Below, piece after piece: positions 45,017-55,161 of a stretch of 64,000 bases of DNA (position 1 is the stretch's first letter; each line of letters starts with the position of its first letter). The DNA lies in contig CALSQY010000004.1 in assembly GCA_943788615.1 (NCBI GenBank), forward strand, positions 248,001 through 312,000, written 5' to 3'. The notes beneath the pieces are model-generated. The model was given only the letters and a program-made list of their open reading frames with translations, had not been told where the DNA came from and did not search any database. This DNA comes from UBA4465 sp002292365 (GTDB lineage Bacteria > Bacteroidota > Bacteroidia > Cytophagales > Cyclobacteriaceae). The translations under genes were made by a program, and so were the position numbers.

Positions 45017-46906
45017 ATGGACATTATCGGTACGTTAAGTATAAATAGTCAAAAAGTCACCTTAGATAAGGGGCATATTATCTTAAAGCCTAACGAAAAG
45101 ATTACGTATATCTATTTCTTAATAAAGGGTACGGTTGACTATTACAATTGTCTCGATCATCCTAGAGAAGACGTTTTAATATATAGAAGTAAAGTTACCC
45201 AAACCCCCATCGGATGGTGTGGTCTTTTCCCACCTGCACGAAGCCTTAACAAGATCATAATAGCATCAGAGAAAGCTGTTTTTCAGCGTTTTGAGATAGA
45301 AATATTTCAAAAAGAAATCAAATTAAATCTTCAAAACATATTACAAAAATTATCTAAAACTATTTTTAATCAATATTTAGAGGTCCTTAAAAGTCACCAT
45401 CCAGAAATCAAAGGTGATCACCTTAATGCAGTAGGACAACGCGAAAGTTATCAACTCATTCAAAAAGATCATTTCCAAGAACGTTTGATGCTCATTAAAC
45501 GTTCTCCATTTTTAGGTGAAATGGATGACCTATTTCTAGAAAAATTAGTAAAAAAGCTGTCTATTAAATCGTTTCCAGCTCGAAAAAAAATGTATCGGCA
45601 AGAAAATACTTCACAAGGAATTTATATCTTGATAGATGGTGAAGTATCTATTGAGCGTTCTCAGTTAGGTATTTCTCAACAATTACGAACGCTTTCCACG
45701 CCTGGATTTGTCTGGGGATGGGAAGGTCTAATTCATAAAAAAAATGTAGCTTCAGCAGTAACCGTGGTGGCTACTCAAACGTTATTCATCGCCCATCAAG
45801 AAGTTCAACTATTAGTAGCCCATGACCCTCAGCTCACGCATCAATTATATATGCGATTGCTCTGGATGATGGACAATCAGTTACAGTTGTGCTATTCAAG
45901 ATTTTTAAAAACAAAACTTAGACATGATCAATTGACCATTCATAATCTGATAAAAAAGAATAGTGTTAAATTAAAAGTCGGTTCAAGACTTCATCAAGTA
46001 CCCCATTTATTAACCAATCAAGATACACGGACGCTCGCATTTCAAACGCTTAGTGAATTAAATACGACTGGAAATGCTCAGGAGCGTCATCTGTCTTCGA
46101 TATCTTTAGACCTCTTAAAACAAGAAAACAGGGATTTTAACTTCTATCAAGGACTCATCAATATCTATCAAGAAGTGACCGAAAATACTTCAAAATTGAA
46201 CTCTTTTGGAGTCAGGAAAGCCTGTGCGAGCAGGGTGAAAGAATTATTTCGCCATGTAGATTTCCATATTGAAGGATGGGAAAACTTACCCAATGAATCA
46301 GGTCATATCTTCATTTACAACCACCTTATCAACCATGAGAGCTATACATTACCCAATGACTTTCAAATCACGTTAGATTCTCATTTTTTAAGTGCTCTGA
46401 TCCTAGATGTAAAGTATGACGACCCTGGCATTCGAATTGTCAGAATTCCTGATGATGGAGAATATGGACATCAAAATTATTATCAAAATCAAGGTCATAT
46501 CAAAGTCTACGCCTCATCTGAAAACACGCAATCTAAAACGGACAAAAAATTGGTAAATCCGTCATTTTATGAAGTGGCAGGCAAATTATTATTTGAAAAT
46601 CAAAATTTAATTATCAGTCCTGAAGGCAAATCCTATACCACAGAGACCTCTCCGGGAACATTTAAAACCGGTGCTTTTAAATTAGCATTACAACAAAAGA
46701 ATGAGCCTTATATCGTTCCTATAGTATTGAGGGATTTTGATAGAAGAATGGCACAAAACAAAGTGAAATGTAAAATTCTTAAACCCTTTAAGATCAGTAA
46801 CTTTATTGATAATAATGAGAATCAACTTGAAGTTATTGATTTCGTAAATAATTATCAAAAACATTTCAAAAAGGAAGTAATTAATATGAAAGATCAATTC
46901 AAATAA
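45017..46906 (+). CDS. Fusion of two cyclic-nucleotide-binding-like domains and a PlsC-type acyltransferase
   Basis: The 629-residue protein starts with a cNMP-binding-like fold (about 10-140: KGHIILKPNEKITYIYFLIKG, then a divergent core). A clearer second one follows at about 160-290 (FPARKKMYRQENTSQGIYILIDGEVSIE, then TPGFVWGWEGLI). After a linker comes a glycerolphosphate-acyltransferase-like domain from about residue 410. It has YNHLINHES in place of the HX4D site (His436, Glu441: an HX4E variant) and SPEGKS followed by FKTGAFKLALQ, the family's FPEGTRS / KKGAF blocks. The likely reaction is acyl transfer to a glycerolipid or related acceptor, gated by a nucleotide or other ligand; gating is inference. 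Cytoplasmic face of the membrane. The next gene starts one base after its stop. Confidence 0.8.
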   Translation: MDIIGTLSINSQKVTLDKGHIILKPNEKITYIYFLIKGTVDYYNCLDHPREDVLIYRSKVTQTPIGWCGLFPPARSLNKIIIASEKAVFQRFEIEIFQKEIKLNLQNILQKLSKTIFNQYLEVLKSHHPEIKGDHLNAVGQRESYQLIQKDHFQERLMLIKRSPFLGEMDDLFLEKLVKKLSIKSFPARKKMYRQENTSQGIYILIDGEVSIERSQLGISQQLRTLSTPGFVWGWEGLIHKKNVASAVTVVATQTLFIAHQEVQLLVAHDPQLTHQLYMRLLWMMDNQLQLCYSRFLKTKLRHDQLTIHNLIKKNSVKLKVGSRLHQVPHLLTNQDTRTLAFQTLSELNTTGNAQERHLSSISLDLLKQENRDFNFYQGLINIYQEVTENTSKLNSFGVRKACASRVKELFRHVDFHIEGWENLPNESGHIFIYNHLINHESYTLPNDFQITLDSHFLSALILDVKYDDPGIRIVRIPDDGEYGHQNYYQNQGHIKVYASSENTQSKTDKKLVNPSFYEVAGKLLFENQNLIISPEGKSYTTETSPGTFKTGAFKLALQQKNEPYIVPIVLRDFDRRMAQNKVKCKILKPFKISNFIDNNENQLEVIDFVNNYQKHFKKEVINMKDQFK

Positions 46907-46907
46907 T

Positions 46908-47522
46908 ATGAATTTAAAACCACCAGATAATTGGAAAAAAGAAATTAAGAGACTTCAAAAGAGAATTAAAATCCATCATCAAAAAGAGCGCCTTATTGTA
47001 TTGTATGGGAGTTCTTCTATCAGACTTTGGGTGCATATTCAAAAAGATTTGGCTCCTTACAATGTGCTTAATCTTGGATTTGGTGGATCGTCTTATGCTT
47101 GGTGCTTACGCTATTTTAACACATTGTTCGATACAATAGCACCCCAGAGAATTATTTTTTATGCCGGTGAAAACGATTTAAGTCAAGGATTACCGGTCCA
47201 GCAAGTTTTCAATGATTTCAGAATGCTGGTTGAAAAAGTAAGGAATACCTTTCCAAAGGTCAAAATAACAGTAATCAGCATCAAACCAAGTCCAAGTCGT
47301 GCGACATTATCAGGAAAATTTCAGGAGCTTAATGCCATGTATAAAAAATACATGGTAAGCATTGAAGGAGGAACCATTCTTGATCTGTATTACCCCATGC
47401 TGACTTCGATAGGGCACATAAAATCGGATCTTTATTTATCTGATGGATTACATTTGAACCGTAAAGGATATGAAATTTGGTCCTATGAATTAAAAAAGTT
47501 TCTAAACTTACAAGAGCATTAA
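46908..47522 (+). CDS. SGNH/GDSL-family hydrolase
   Basis: SGNH hydrolases cleave ester bonds in lipids or acylated sugars. In this 204-residue protein block I is VLYGSSSIRLW (serine near residue 36), block II NLGFGGSS (Gly60), block III FYAGENDLSQG (Asn89) and block V SDGLHLNRKGYEIW with the Asp and His. There is no signal peptide, so it is probably cytoplasmic, which is less common for this family. It begins one base after the acyltransferase-fusion gene, so the two are an operon. An acyltransferase and an esterase in one transcript suggests acyl remodelling of a lipid; that is inference. Confidence 0.88.
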   Translation: MNLKPPDNWKKEIKRLQKRIKIHHQKERLIVLYGSSSIRLWVHIQKDLAPYNVLNLGFGGSSYAWCLRYFNTLFDTIAPQRIIFYAGENDLSQGLPVQQVFNDFRMLVEKVRNTFPKVKITVISIKPSPSRATLSGKFQELNAMYKKYMVSIEGGTILDLYYPMLTSIGHIKSDLYLSDGLHLNRKGYEIWSYELKKFLNLQEH

Positions 47523-47550
47523 GTAAATAGAAATAAAACGTATCTAAGGT

Positions 47551-48366
47551 CTAAGAGAGATTGATACTTTGGAGTACTAAAGCCTTTTCAATCGGAGTAA
47601 AGTTAGTTTCTTCCAAAAGAAAATTCAAAAAAGTGAACAATTTCGGCGATTTATGAAAAATCAAAGCTTTATTAATGGCTACATAAGATTTTCTCAAATC
47701 ATCAACCTTAAATGATTTTATGGCCAAATTATAATAATGTAATCCAATTAACTGATACAAATCAACGGGCTCAGCTTCGAAATGATCATCACTCAATGAC
47801 TCATTCGTTGATAAATTATAGGCCATTAATTGTGCCTCAACATCACTTGAATTCCCAATAAACCCATTTACGGGATCGGTTGATTCTAACAAAATCGTCT
47901 GCTGATCTAAATTTACTTTTAAATAAATATGATGGGTTAATTCTATCAGCTCATAATGAAAGTCGAAATACTCTAGAATGATGGCATAATAAGCCGTGGC
48001 GGTCAGACAATTGTATTTACCCTGCTCCAAAATTTCAGAAAAATTAGTGAGTGGCTCAAAGCTCCTTAAATACTTCCTGTGTACTTTATAAAATACATAT
48101 TCAAGAAACTTTTTATCTGAATCAAATCGCTTCTTTTTTGAATCAAGATGATTTAAAAAATTAAGGATCTCCCATTTATTCTTGTCAAAATGCTCGCCGG
48201 TCCCAATCAACATTAAATAATCTAAAGGATTGCCATTTTTATCCTTTAAATAACCAGAAATAATGCTACGTTCTTTATCAGCACCTACCCCTACTAATAC
48301 ATGGGTCCCATAAATCGGACCCGAAACGACTAGCGTGATTAAAAAAAAGATAATAAACCGGTGCAT
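47551..48366 (-). CDS. Exported transglutaminase-like protein
   Basis: The 271-residue protein has a signal peptide (about residues 1-20, FFLITLVVSGPIYG). It has a papain-like core in which GKYNCLTATAYYAIILEYF holds the catalytic Cys120. THHIYLKV supplies His146, and LLESTDPVNGF supplies Asp164 near the SirB1-like end. A C-terminal helical region (HYYNLAIKSFKVDDLRKSYVAINKAL) resembles TPR helices, as in the SirB1-type transglutaminase-TPR family. It converges on the SGNH hydrolase gene with 28 bases between stops. A peptidase or amidase activity in the periplasm is likely, but the substrate is unknown. Confidence 0.78.
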   Translation of the reverse strand: MHRFIIFFLITLVVSGPIYGTHVLVGVGADKERSIISGYLKDKNGNPLDYLMLIGTGEHFDKNKWEILNFLNHLDSKKKRFDSDKKFLEYVFYKVHRKYLRSFEPLTNFSEILEQGKYNCLTATAYYAIILEYFDFHYELIELTHHIYLKVNLDQQTILLESTDPVNGFIGNSSDVEAQLMAYNLSTNESLSDDHFEAEPVDLYQLIGLHYYNLAIKSFKVDDLRKSYVAINKALIFHKSPKLFTFLNFLLEETNFTPIEKALVLQSINLS

Positions 48367-48606
48367 GGATAAATTTCTTAATTTCTTAATACTAACTTAA
48401 TATTAAATTAACATTAAAACAAATTAATTGCCTTAGGGGTATTAAAACATCCTGAAATTGTTAAAAATGATGTATTTACTTAACAATTAGGTAACATTGG
48501 GAATGGGATATGTGGATTAATGGATAACAAGATCCCATATGATCACCGCGGATCTAAGGGAATTGTTTGTAATGAAGCAAGTAAAAATAGAGAATAAAAT
48601 CAGGAC

Positions 48607-50313
48607 TTAATTTCTTCGCCTACCTTTTCTGTGAGCTTTTTTGGGAGACCTTTTGTCTCGAAAGTTTCTTTTATTTGAAGGTACAGAAAATTTTGATTTT
48701 CCAGCCTGCTCATCAAGGTTGACCCGGATATCTCGGCCTTTGATCTCGATGCCGACAAAAGTTTCGCCCAATTTCTGATCGTGCTTGGCGTCTACATCAA
48801 AATAAGCACAATTCTTTTGAATACTTAAAGGACCGAAATATTTTCGATCTATTTTGGAATTATCTGATAAAAAATGAATCAAGTCTTCCTTAGTCATTCC
48901 ATCAATCGTGCCGATATTAACAAAATATCTATTAAAAGCGCCCCCATTTTTCTTATCTGACCTACTTGACCGTGATCCTGAGCCTGAAGCTTCGTTTAAG
49001 TCAGATTGACCGCCTCCCTGAATCATTAAGTGATCCAATTGAGTCGTGATTAATCTTTTTAGTATATCTTCTTTATTCAAATGCTCAAACTGTCCATTGA
49101 GTTTGATTAAGATGCTCTCCGCTTGCGAATCTACCGTTGTATTGATAATCAAACTGGCCCAATTTTTGATCCTTGTAGACTTGAGTTCTTCAAGTGCGGG
49201 CACCTCAATTTTTTCAAAGCTAATATTGATTCTTTTTTCAATTTCGGTGATTCTTCGCCCCTCTCTTGGTGTAATGAAAGCAATAGAGGTACCCTTTTTA
49301 CCCGCCCGCCCCGTTCGACCACTCCTGTGTGTGTAACTCTCTAGCTGATCGGGTAAGGTGTGATGCATCACATGAGTGAGGTCATTTACATCGATTCCTC
49401 TAGCAGCTACGTCAGTAGCTATTAATAACTGCATCGATCGTGTTTTAAAGCGCTTCATGACAGCATCACGTTGACCTTGAGATAAGTCCCCGTGGAGGGC
49501 TTCAACTCCATATCCCAAATGACCTAAGTTATCTGCGATTTCCTGGGTTTCTCTTTTGGTCCTACAAAACAATACCCCCCTCATATCTGACTGAATATCC
49601 ATAAACCGCCTGATCGCAGGCACCTTGTTCGATGGTTTTGTGATCACGTACTTATGAGTGATGTCTTTATTACTTTGTTCTTTTGAATTTACTGAGACCT
49701 CAACCGGAGTCTTCATATATTTTGTTACAATTCTTCTGATTCCCTTGGGCATCGTCGCTGAAAACAGCCACGTCACTCTTTGTTCTGGAGTAAACGAAAG
49801 GATCTGATCAATATCTTCTTTGAAGCCCATGTTAAGCATTTCATCGGCCTCATCCAAAACAACATACTGTACTTGATCCAATTTAATTGCCTTTCTTTTG
49901 ATTAAATCTATCAATCGCCCGGGGGTAGCAATTACAATTTGAGTAGGCTTTCTCAAAGCACTTATTTGATTGGTAATCGCAGCGCCTCCGAAGACCACCT
50001 CTACGTTTGCTCCCTTTACACCTTTAGCGAATTGAGCAACTTGCTTTGCTGTTTGTTGCACCAATTCTCGAGTAGGTGCCAACACCAAAGCTTGAACCAA
50101 TCGGTTGTCACTATCTATAAGATCAATAAGAGGAAGCCCAAAGGCAGCTGTTTTTCCAGTTCCAGTTTGTGCTAAACCGATAAAATCAATAGGCGTATCA
50201 CTTAAGAGCAAAGGGATTGCTTGTTCTTGAACAGGGGTAGGCGTTGTAAAACCTAAATTGTTAAGAACATCAATCAATGGATTAGATAATCCTAAATTAG
50301 AAAAAGTACTCAA
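48607..50313 (-). CDS. DEAD-box RNA helicase with DbpA-type RNA-binding domain (DeaD/CsdA-like)
   Basis: The 568-residue protein has the helicase core with GFTTPTPVQ, AQTGTGKT, PTRELVQQ, TPGRL, LDEADEMLN, SAT, ATDVAARGID and HRSGRTGRAGKKG. After a linker and a Ser/Arg/Gly-rich spacer it has a DbpA-type RRM (about 460-535: YFVNIGTIDGMTKEDLIHFLSD, FVGIEIKGRDIRVNL). It ends in a strongly basic tail (KRNFRDKRSPKKAHRKGRRRN). This layout is that of DeaD/CsdA, a cold-shock helicase acting on ribosome assembly and mRNA decay. The 279-base upstream spacer is AT-rich and could carry a long 5' leader, as in cold-shock helicase genes; no structure was proven. Confidence 0.94.
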   Translation of the reverse strand: MSTFSNLGLSNPLIDVLNNLGFTTPTPVQEQAIPLLLSDTPIDFIGLAQTGTGKTAAFGLPLIDLIDSDNRLVQALVLAPTRELVQQTAKQVAQFAKGVKGANVEVVFGGAAITNQISALRKPTQIVIATPGRLIDLIKRKAIKLDQVQYVVLDEADEMLNMGFKEDIDQILSFTPEQRVTWLFSATMPKGIRRIVTKYMKTPVEVSVNSKEQSNKDITHKYVITKPSNKVPAIRRFMDIQSDMRGVLFCRTKRETQEIADNLGHLGYGVEALHGDLSQGQRDAVMKRFKTRSMQLLIATDVAARGIDVNDLTHVMHHTLPDQLESYTHRSGRTGRAGKKGTSIAFITPREGRRITEIEKRINISFEKIEVPALEELKSTRIKNWASLIINTTVDSQAESILIKLNGQFEHLNKEDILKRLITTQLDHLMIQGGGQSDLNEASGSGSRSSRSDKKNGGAFNRYFVNIGTIDGMTKEDLIHFLSDNSKIDRKYFGPLSIQKNCAYFDVDAKHDQKLGETFVGIEIKGRDIRVNLDEQAGKSKFSVPSNKRNFRDKRSPKKAHRKGRRRN

Positions 50314-50592
50314 TGGGAATTTCTTTAATGAACCGCAAATCTAATCAAATGACTCGAGGATAAGTTTTTATTCTTCAATAATTAAATATTGACCCTCAAT
50401 AAAACCCAATTAAATGATAAATTTCTATAAATAACTCAAAACCTTGGTTGAAGTTATTTTTAAGTACTCAATAATTACTGAGTAATATTATTCGGGTTAA
50501 TAGAAATTTTAATATGCTTGTATTATGCTATTTAAATCAACTTTGATTAATATTAACTACAAATTAATATTACAAAAAAAACACGACATCAA

Positions 50593-52236
50593 ATGAAGTT
50601 TACCGCACCACTCCATGCGTTTACCTATTGGGAAAAAAACAGCCCTGATCAACTCATGTTCCATCAGCCCTTTGTCCAAGGTTCGGTAAAAACGACTTAT
50701 CGAGAAGCCGGCATTGAAATTAGAAAAATCGCCCAAGCCTTGATTGCAATGGATTATGCTCCCAACTCCAAAATTGCCCTACTTTCAAAAAATTGTAGCC
50801 ATTGGATCATGGCAGACTTAGCCATTCAAATGGCAGGACATATTTCTGTCCCTATTTACCCAACAATAAATGCCAACTCCATTGCAGAAATTATGTCTCA
50901 CAGTGAGTCAAAAGCAGTTATCGTAGGAAAGTTGGACAACTATGAGGCTCAAAAATCTGGCTTAGAAGGATTCACTAAAATAGGAATTAAGGCTTATCAG
51001 GTTGAAGAAAAATTGAATTGGGAAGATATGGTTGCCCAAAATGAAGCCTTGGCAGAAGTTCCGGAACAAAATGCTGAAGATTTGTTAACGATCATGTATA
51101 CCTCTGGTACCACCGGATCTCCAAAAGGAGTTATGCACCGTGTGGGTTCATTCAATGCGGTAACAAACACTGCGGTAAGTGCTATTGCTCTAAACGCTAG
51201 TAAGCCTCGTTTTTTCTCCTATTTACCTCTAACGCACATCGCCGAAAGGATAGGTATAGAAATGTTCGGTTTGTATCAAGGGGGGAGTTTCAACTTTCCC
51301 CTATCGATAGAAACCTTCGCTGATGATTTAGCAGCTACCCAACCCGATCTGTTTTTTGCGGTACCTAGGATATGGACTAAATTTCAAGATAGTATCCTAA
51401 ATACCATCCCTCAAAAAAAGTTAGATCTTTTATTGTCAATTCCGATTATTAATAACGTCATTAGAAAAAAAATTAAGAAAAAACTCGGCTTACTAAATAC
51501 TCAAGCGATTTTTACGGGTGCGGCTCCCATTTCCATAAGTCAATTGATTTGGTTCAAGCGACTAGATATTGACATTTGTCAAGCCTATGGTCTTACTGAA
51601 GATTGTATTCTCTCTCATTTTAATCTGCCCGGACAAAATAAATTTGGATCGGTAGGCAAACCGCTTGCTGGTGTTGAATTGAAATTTTCTCCTGAAGATG
51701 AAATTTTGATCAAAAGTGAATGTTTGATGCAGGGCTATTACAAGGAAGAAAAAATGACCAGCGAAGTGTTCACAGAAGATGGTTTTTTAAAAACAGGAGA
51801 CATCGGTGAATATGATCATGACGGCTTTCTTTGGATTACCGGAAGAATTAAAGATCAATTCAAGACAGATAAAGGAAAATATATTTCACCAGCACCTATA
51901 GAGCTCGAAATGATGAAAAATTCAGATATTGATCAAGCATGTGTGGTTGGCACAGGTATTCCTCAACCGATTGGACTCATCGTCTTGTCTGATACAGGAA
52001 AAGAAAAAGAGCAAGCAGCATTGATAGAAAGTCTTGAGCAGACCATAAAAGTTCTGAATCCGACCTTAGAAAGTGTCGCTAAAATTCAAAAAATAGTGGT
52101 CATGAAGGAGGATTGGACCATCGACAATGGCTTACTTACGCCGACTATGAAAATAAAGAGGAATCGAGTTGAGAAAATTCATCAAGACGTGTATAACCAA
52201 TGGTTTAATGATGAGGCAGCTATATTATTTGAATAA
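50593..52236 (+). CDS. AMP-dependent long-chain acyl-CoA synthetase
   Basis: The enzyme activates a fatty acid with ATP to acyl-AMP and then acyl-CoA. The 547-residue protein has the P-loop-like MYTSGTTGSPKGVMH (about residues 168-182), FSYLPLTHIAERIG and the adenine strand QAYGLTEDC. It also has KTGDIGEYDHDGFLWITGRIKDQFKTDKGKYISP (split: GDIGEYD, the hinge GRIKDQFKT) near residues 400-430, and the late catalytic lysine in TPTMKIKRN. The KTDKGKYISPAPIE segment places it with FAA1/FadD15-type synthetases common in Bacteroidota. It converges on the PEP carboxylase gene with 8 bases between the stops. Cytoplasmic, membrane-associated. Confidence 0.92.
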   Translation: MKFTAPLHAFTYWEKNSPDQLMFHQPFVQGSVKTTYREAGIEIRKIAQALIAMDYAPNSKIALLSKNCSHWIMADLAIQMAGHISVPIYPTINANSIAEIMSHSESKAVIVGKLDNYEAQKSGLEGFTKIGIKAYQVEEKLNWEDMVAQNEALAEVPEQNAEDLLTIMYTSGTTGSPKGVMHRVGSFNAVTNTAVSAIALNASKPRFFSYLPLTHIAERIGIEMFGLYQGGSFNFPLSIETFADDLAATQPDLFFAVPRIWTKFQDSILNTIPQKKLDLLLSIPIINNVIRKKIKKKLGLLNTQAIFTGAAPISISQLIWFKRLDIDICQAYGLTEDCILSHFNLPGQNKFGSVGKPLAGVELKFSPEDEILIKSECLMQGYYKEEKMTSEVFTEDGFLKTGDIGEYDHDGFLWITGRIKDQFKTDKGKYISPAPIELEMMKNSDIDQACVVGTGIPQPIGLIVLSDTGKEKEQAALIESLEQTIKVLNPTLESVAKIQKIVVMKEDWTIDNGLLTPTMKIKRNRVEKIHQDVYNQWFNDEAAILFE

Positions 52237-52244
52237 AATATCTA

Positions 52245-55001
52245 TCAACCTGTATTTCTCATAGCGCTTGAAAGGGCATTAATTGAAAGCATGATCTCGG
52301 TTTGTGTTTCTTGCGCCGCCTGTTCATCGTGTACTCTTTCTGTACGCCATTTTTTCAATAAATTGATCTGTCGCTCATGTAGTGGATCCATCAAAGATGC
52401 GCGCAGCATATTTGAGTAATAATGATTCACGCGACGCTCTTCAATTGGCCGTCCTAATAACACTTCAAAATGATATTTCACACGCTTCAGTTCGCTCAAA
52501 AATAAGTCTGTAAACTTTTCTCTAATTTCTTTATTTTGAACTAAATCAGCGTATTTAAGCATAATTTTATCATCTGTAGCAGCAATACTAGTATCTATAT
52601 TTGTAAATACATATCTTATGAAGGGATCATCTTTCATTTTCAATTGAAATAAATCGTAATCCGCAGTAGATTCACTTTTTAGTTGATCCAGTGCGGTACC
52701 AATTCCATACCAGCTTGTCATGTGAAATCTGCATTGACTCCATGAAAAAACCCAGGGGATTGCTCTCAAATCTGAAAGCGAATTGGCGCCAGTTCTCTTG
52801 GCTGGCCTCGACCCAATCTTACTGGTCTCAATGGCATCTATAGGTGTTGCCTGTCTGAAAAATTCCATGAACCCTCCTTCGTTAATCATCTTTTCGTAGG
52901 TCTTTTGAGAATTCATAGATAACTGCTCTAAAATAGTTGCTTGCGCATGGAAAACTCTCGGAGAATGTCTATCTAAGATGGTTTTAGACAAGGCATTGGC
53001 TGCTAACAGTTCTAGATTGTAGGCTGCATTTACCTTATTGGCATACTTTTGGGCAATCGTCTCCCCTTGCTCGGTCAAGCGAACATCTCCATTTAGCGCT
53101 GAATGTGGAAGGGCATCGATAAAATAATGGGTAGGTCCAGATCCCCTACTGATTGATCCACCCTTACCGTGGAAAAACCTAATTCTTACCCCGTTGTCAA
53201 CACCCACTTGACTTAAATTGTATTGAGCTTTGTAAAGATTCCATTGACTGGCCATTATGCCCCCATCTTTGTTGCTATCGCTGTAACCCACCATTACTTG
53301 CTGCACGGGTTTCTTTTCACCTCTCTTGAGGGCTTGTAATGTTCTTTTTGTAAAAGGATGATTTAGGAAGCCGTGTAAGATTTCAGGAGCCACTTCTAAA
53401 TCACCAATGGTCTCAAATAGAGGGACTACGGGTATTTTAGAAATTAATCCGGCTGTTGTCATTTGCGTTAGTCCAGCCTCTCTTGCCAAAACATATACCA
53501 CTAATAAATCAGATAATGATCGGGTCATACTCACAATCAAAGAACCTATGCAATTCATACCATATTTAGCTGTATGCTCAGCGATCACCCCATAACATTC
53601 CATTACTTTTTTGGCATGCGTTTTAAGAACTGTTTTGGAATGCGTGAACAAACGAGCAGAAAGCAACTCTTTATTAAGGAAATCAAGCCGCTCCGTTTCA
53701 CTCCATTCTGAAAAATTAGTCTTTTCAGCCAATGAGGCCTCTAGAAGCTCATCCATGGCTTGGTCATGAAAAGTACTGTTTTGACGAATATCCAATGCCG
53801 CTAGATGAAAACCAAAAATCTCGACAATCCTTAAGGTAGCATTTACCTCGTTGTAAGCTGTTGATTGGGCTCCAAACTCAATCAACTCTTTTTGTAATAT
53901 TTTTAAATCGGAAAGTAACTCTGAAGAATGGAGATACGCTCCTTTAGATGCCAATAATTCAGTAGCGTGGCCCCTTTTGGTATCAACAGGAAGTCTGGCA
54001 ATTATTAAGCTTATGAACTGTCTAAAAACCTCTCCTTTATTACGCGCCAAAATTTCCTCACCATAGCCTATTAATTCCTTCTTCATTACCATCATTCTGG
54101 ATTGTAAAGCTTTACTAGAGGCTTCCAAAGAATGGGCAAAACTCAATTTTTTAACCAAGTCCAATAATTTTCTTCTGATAACAACAAATGCATTGAGCCT
54201 CAATTGCAACAAGGTACTCTGAGTGACTGTGCCGGTAACCAAAGGATGACCATCACGATCACCTCCTACCCAATTTCCAAATCTAATTTTGGGAAAGGCA
54301 TTGTTCTCTGAAACTTGATTCTGGGCGAAACCTTGATCATTACAAGCGCTAATCAATCGCTTATCTAATATTGAGATGACATCGGGAAATACGTTGATTA
54401 AATAGTGAGAGACATTTCTCAATTCAGAGGCTACATCAGGTTTTTCCAAATAGATTTCACCTGTTTTCCATAAACGGTAAAGAATTTGCTTAATTTCCTG
54501 CCTTAAATCTCCCAATTCATGCGTATTGTACATTGTGTTTTCGCGCTGCACCATTTTAAGATACAAATCCCTTCTGTGCTCTAATACGGTGGCACGCTTC
54601 GCCTCGGTAGGATGTGCTGTGAGTACGGGCTCAATAAAAACTTGCTTGATCCCTTCTATGACCTCTACATTGGATATGCCGTGGGCATGCAATTCCTTGA
54701 TATTGGAGGTCCAAAGACCACTGACAGCAGATAAATCTCTGCTCTCCTGTCTGCGACGATTTTGAACCGCTCCATTTATCTCTACCATATTAATTAATTG
54801 GAAAACCAATGAATACAATTGTAGATGTTCTGACGAAAAGTCATGATTTCCCTTGTTCGCTGTATTGATCCACGGAATTTCCTTGGCAATCTCCAAGGCA
54901 CCATTCTCTTCTAGAGCTTCTCTCAGAGCGGTTAATAAAAAGAACAGGTCCTCATAAGGCTTCCCTATTTTACTTCTTACGGCATTAAAAACATCATCCA
55001 T
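52245..55001 (-). CDS. ppc: Phosphoenolpyruvate carboxylase
   Basis: PEP carboxylase makes oxaloacetate from PEP and bicarbonate and refills the TCA cycle. The 918-residue protein has the usual length and all catalytic blocks: PVLTAHPTEAKR (His130), GYSDSNKDGG (Lys578), FHGKGGSISRGSGP (Arg619) and the C-terminal MRNTG that closes the inhibitory site. The N-terminal YEDLFFLLTALREAL helix is a variant of the family's start. It is monocistronic on the minus strand and converges on the acyl-CoA synthetase gene. With citrate synthase (56 kb) and aconitase (30 kb) it covers entry into the oxidative TCA branch. Cytoplasmic; certain. Confidence 0.97.
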   Translation of the reverse strand: MDDVFNAVRSKIGKPYEDLFFLLTALREALEENGALEIAKEIPWINTANKGNHDFSSEHLQLYSLVFQLINMVEINGAVQNRRRQESRDLSAVSGLWTSNIKELHAHGISNVEVIEGIKQVFIEPVLTAHPTEAKRATVLEHRRDLYLKMVQRENTMYNTHELGDLRQEIKQILYRLWKTGEIYLEKPDVASELRNVSHYLINVFPDVISILDKRLISACNDQGFAQNQVSENNAFPKIRFGNWVGGDRDGHPLVTGTVTQSTLLQLRLNAFVVIRRKLLDLVKKLSFAHSLEASSKALQSRMMVMKKELIGYGEEILARNKGEVFRQFISLIIARLPVDTKRGHATELLASKGAYLHSSELLSDLKILQKELIEFGAQSTAYNEVNATLRIVEIFGFHLAALDIRQNSTFHDQAMDELLEASLAEKTNFSEWSETERLDFLNKELLSARLFTHSKTVLKTHAKKVMECYGVIAEHTAKYGMNCIGSLIVSMTRSLSDLLVVYVLAREAGLTQMTTAGLISKIPVVPLFETIGDLEVAPEILHGFLNHPFTKRTLQALKRGEKKPVQQVMVGYSDSNKDGGIMASQWNLYKAQYNLSQVGVDNGVRIRFFHGKGGSISRGSGPTHYFIDALPHSALNGDVRLTEQGETIAQKYANKVNAAYNLELLAANALSKTILDRHSPRVFHAQATILEQLSMNSQKTYEKMINEGGFMEFFRQATPIDAIETSKIGSRPAKRTGANSLSDLRAIPWVFSWSQCRFHMTSWYGIGTALDQLKSESTADYDLFQLKMKDDPFIRYVFTNIDTSIAATDDKIMLKYADLVQNKEIREKFTDLFLSELKRVKYHFEVLLGRPIEERRVNHYYSNMLRASLMDPLHERQINLLKKWRTERVHDEQAAQETQTEIMLSINALSSAMRNTG

Positions 55002-55132
55002 AAATGATTTATTTTATGAGTCTAAACATAAGCCAGACTCTTTTTTTTTCTCGAATCGTCAAAAACGGGGGGTGCACCACAATATTAATAAGGAAAACCG
55101 GATAATTTATCTGTCAGTAAACATTTGACACC

Positions 55133-55140
55133 TATATTTG
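55133..55140 (+). promoter_or_regulatory. Possible Bacteroidota -7 promoter box for the SPFH gene
   Basis: TATATTTG fits the Bacteroidota -7 consensus TAnnTTTG and lies 21 bases before the ATG at 55162. A partial upstream box (TTTA at about 55106, wanted TTTG) is 23 bases away. The single strong element is why this is only tentative. Confidence 0.35.
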
Positions 55141-55161
55141 CACTTCAAAAAAACTATAAAT

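Noticed and set aside
49046..50175. Plus-strand frames opposite the DeaD-like helicase gene
   Set aside because: They mirror the helicase coding frame and show no protein family.
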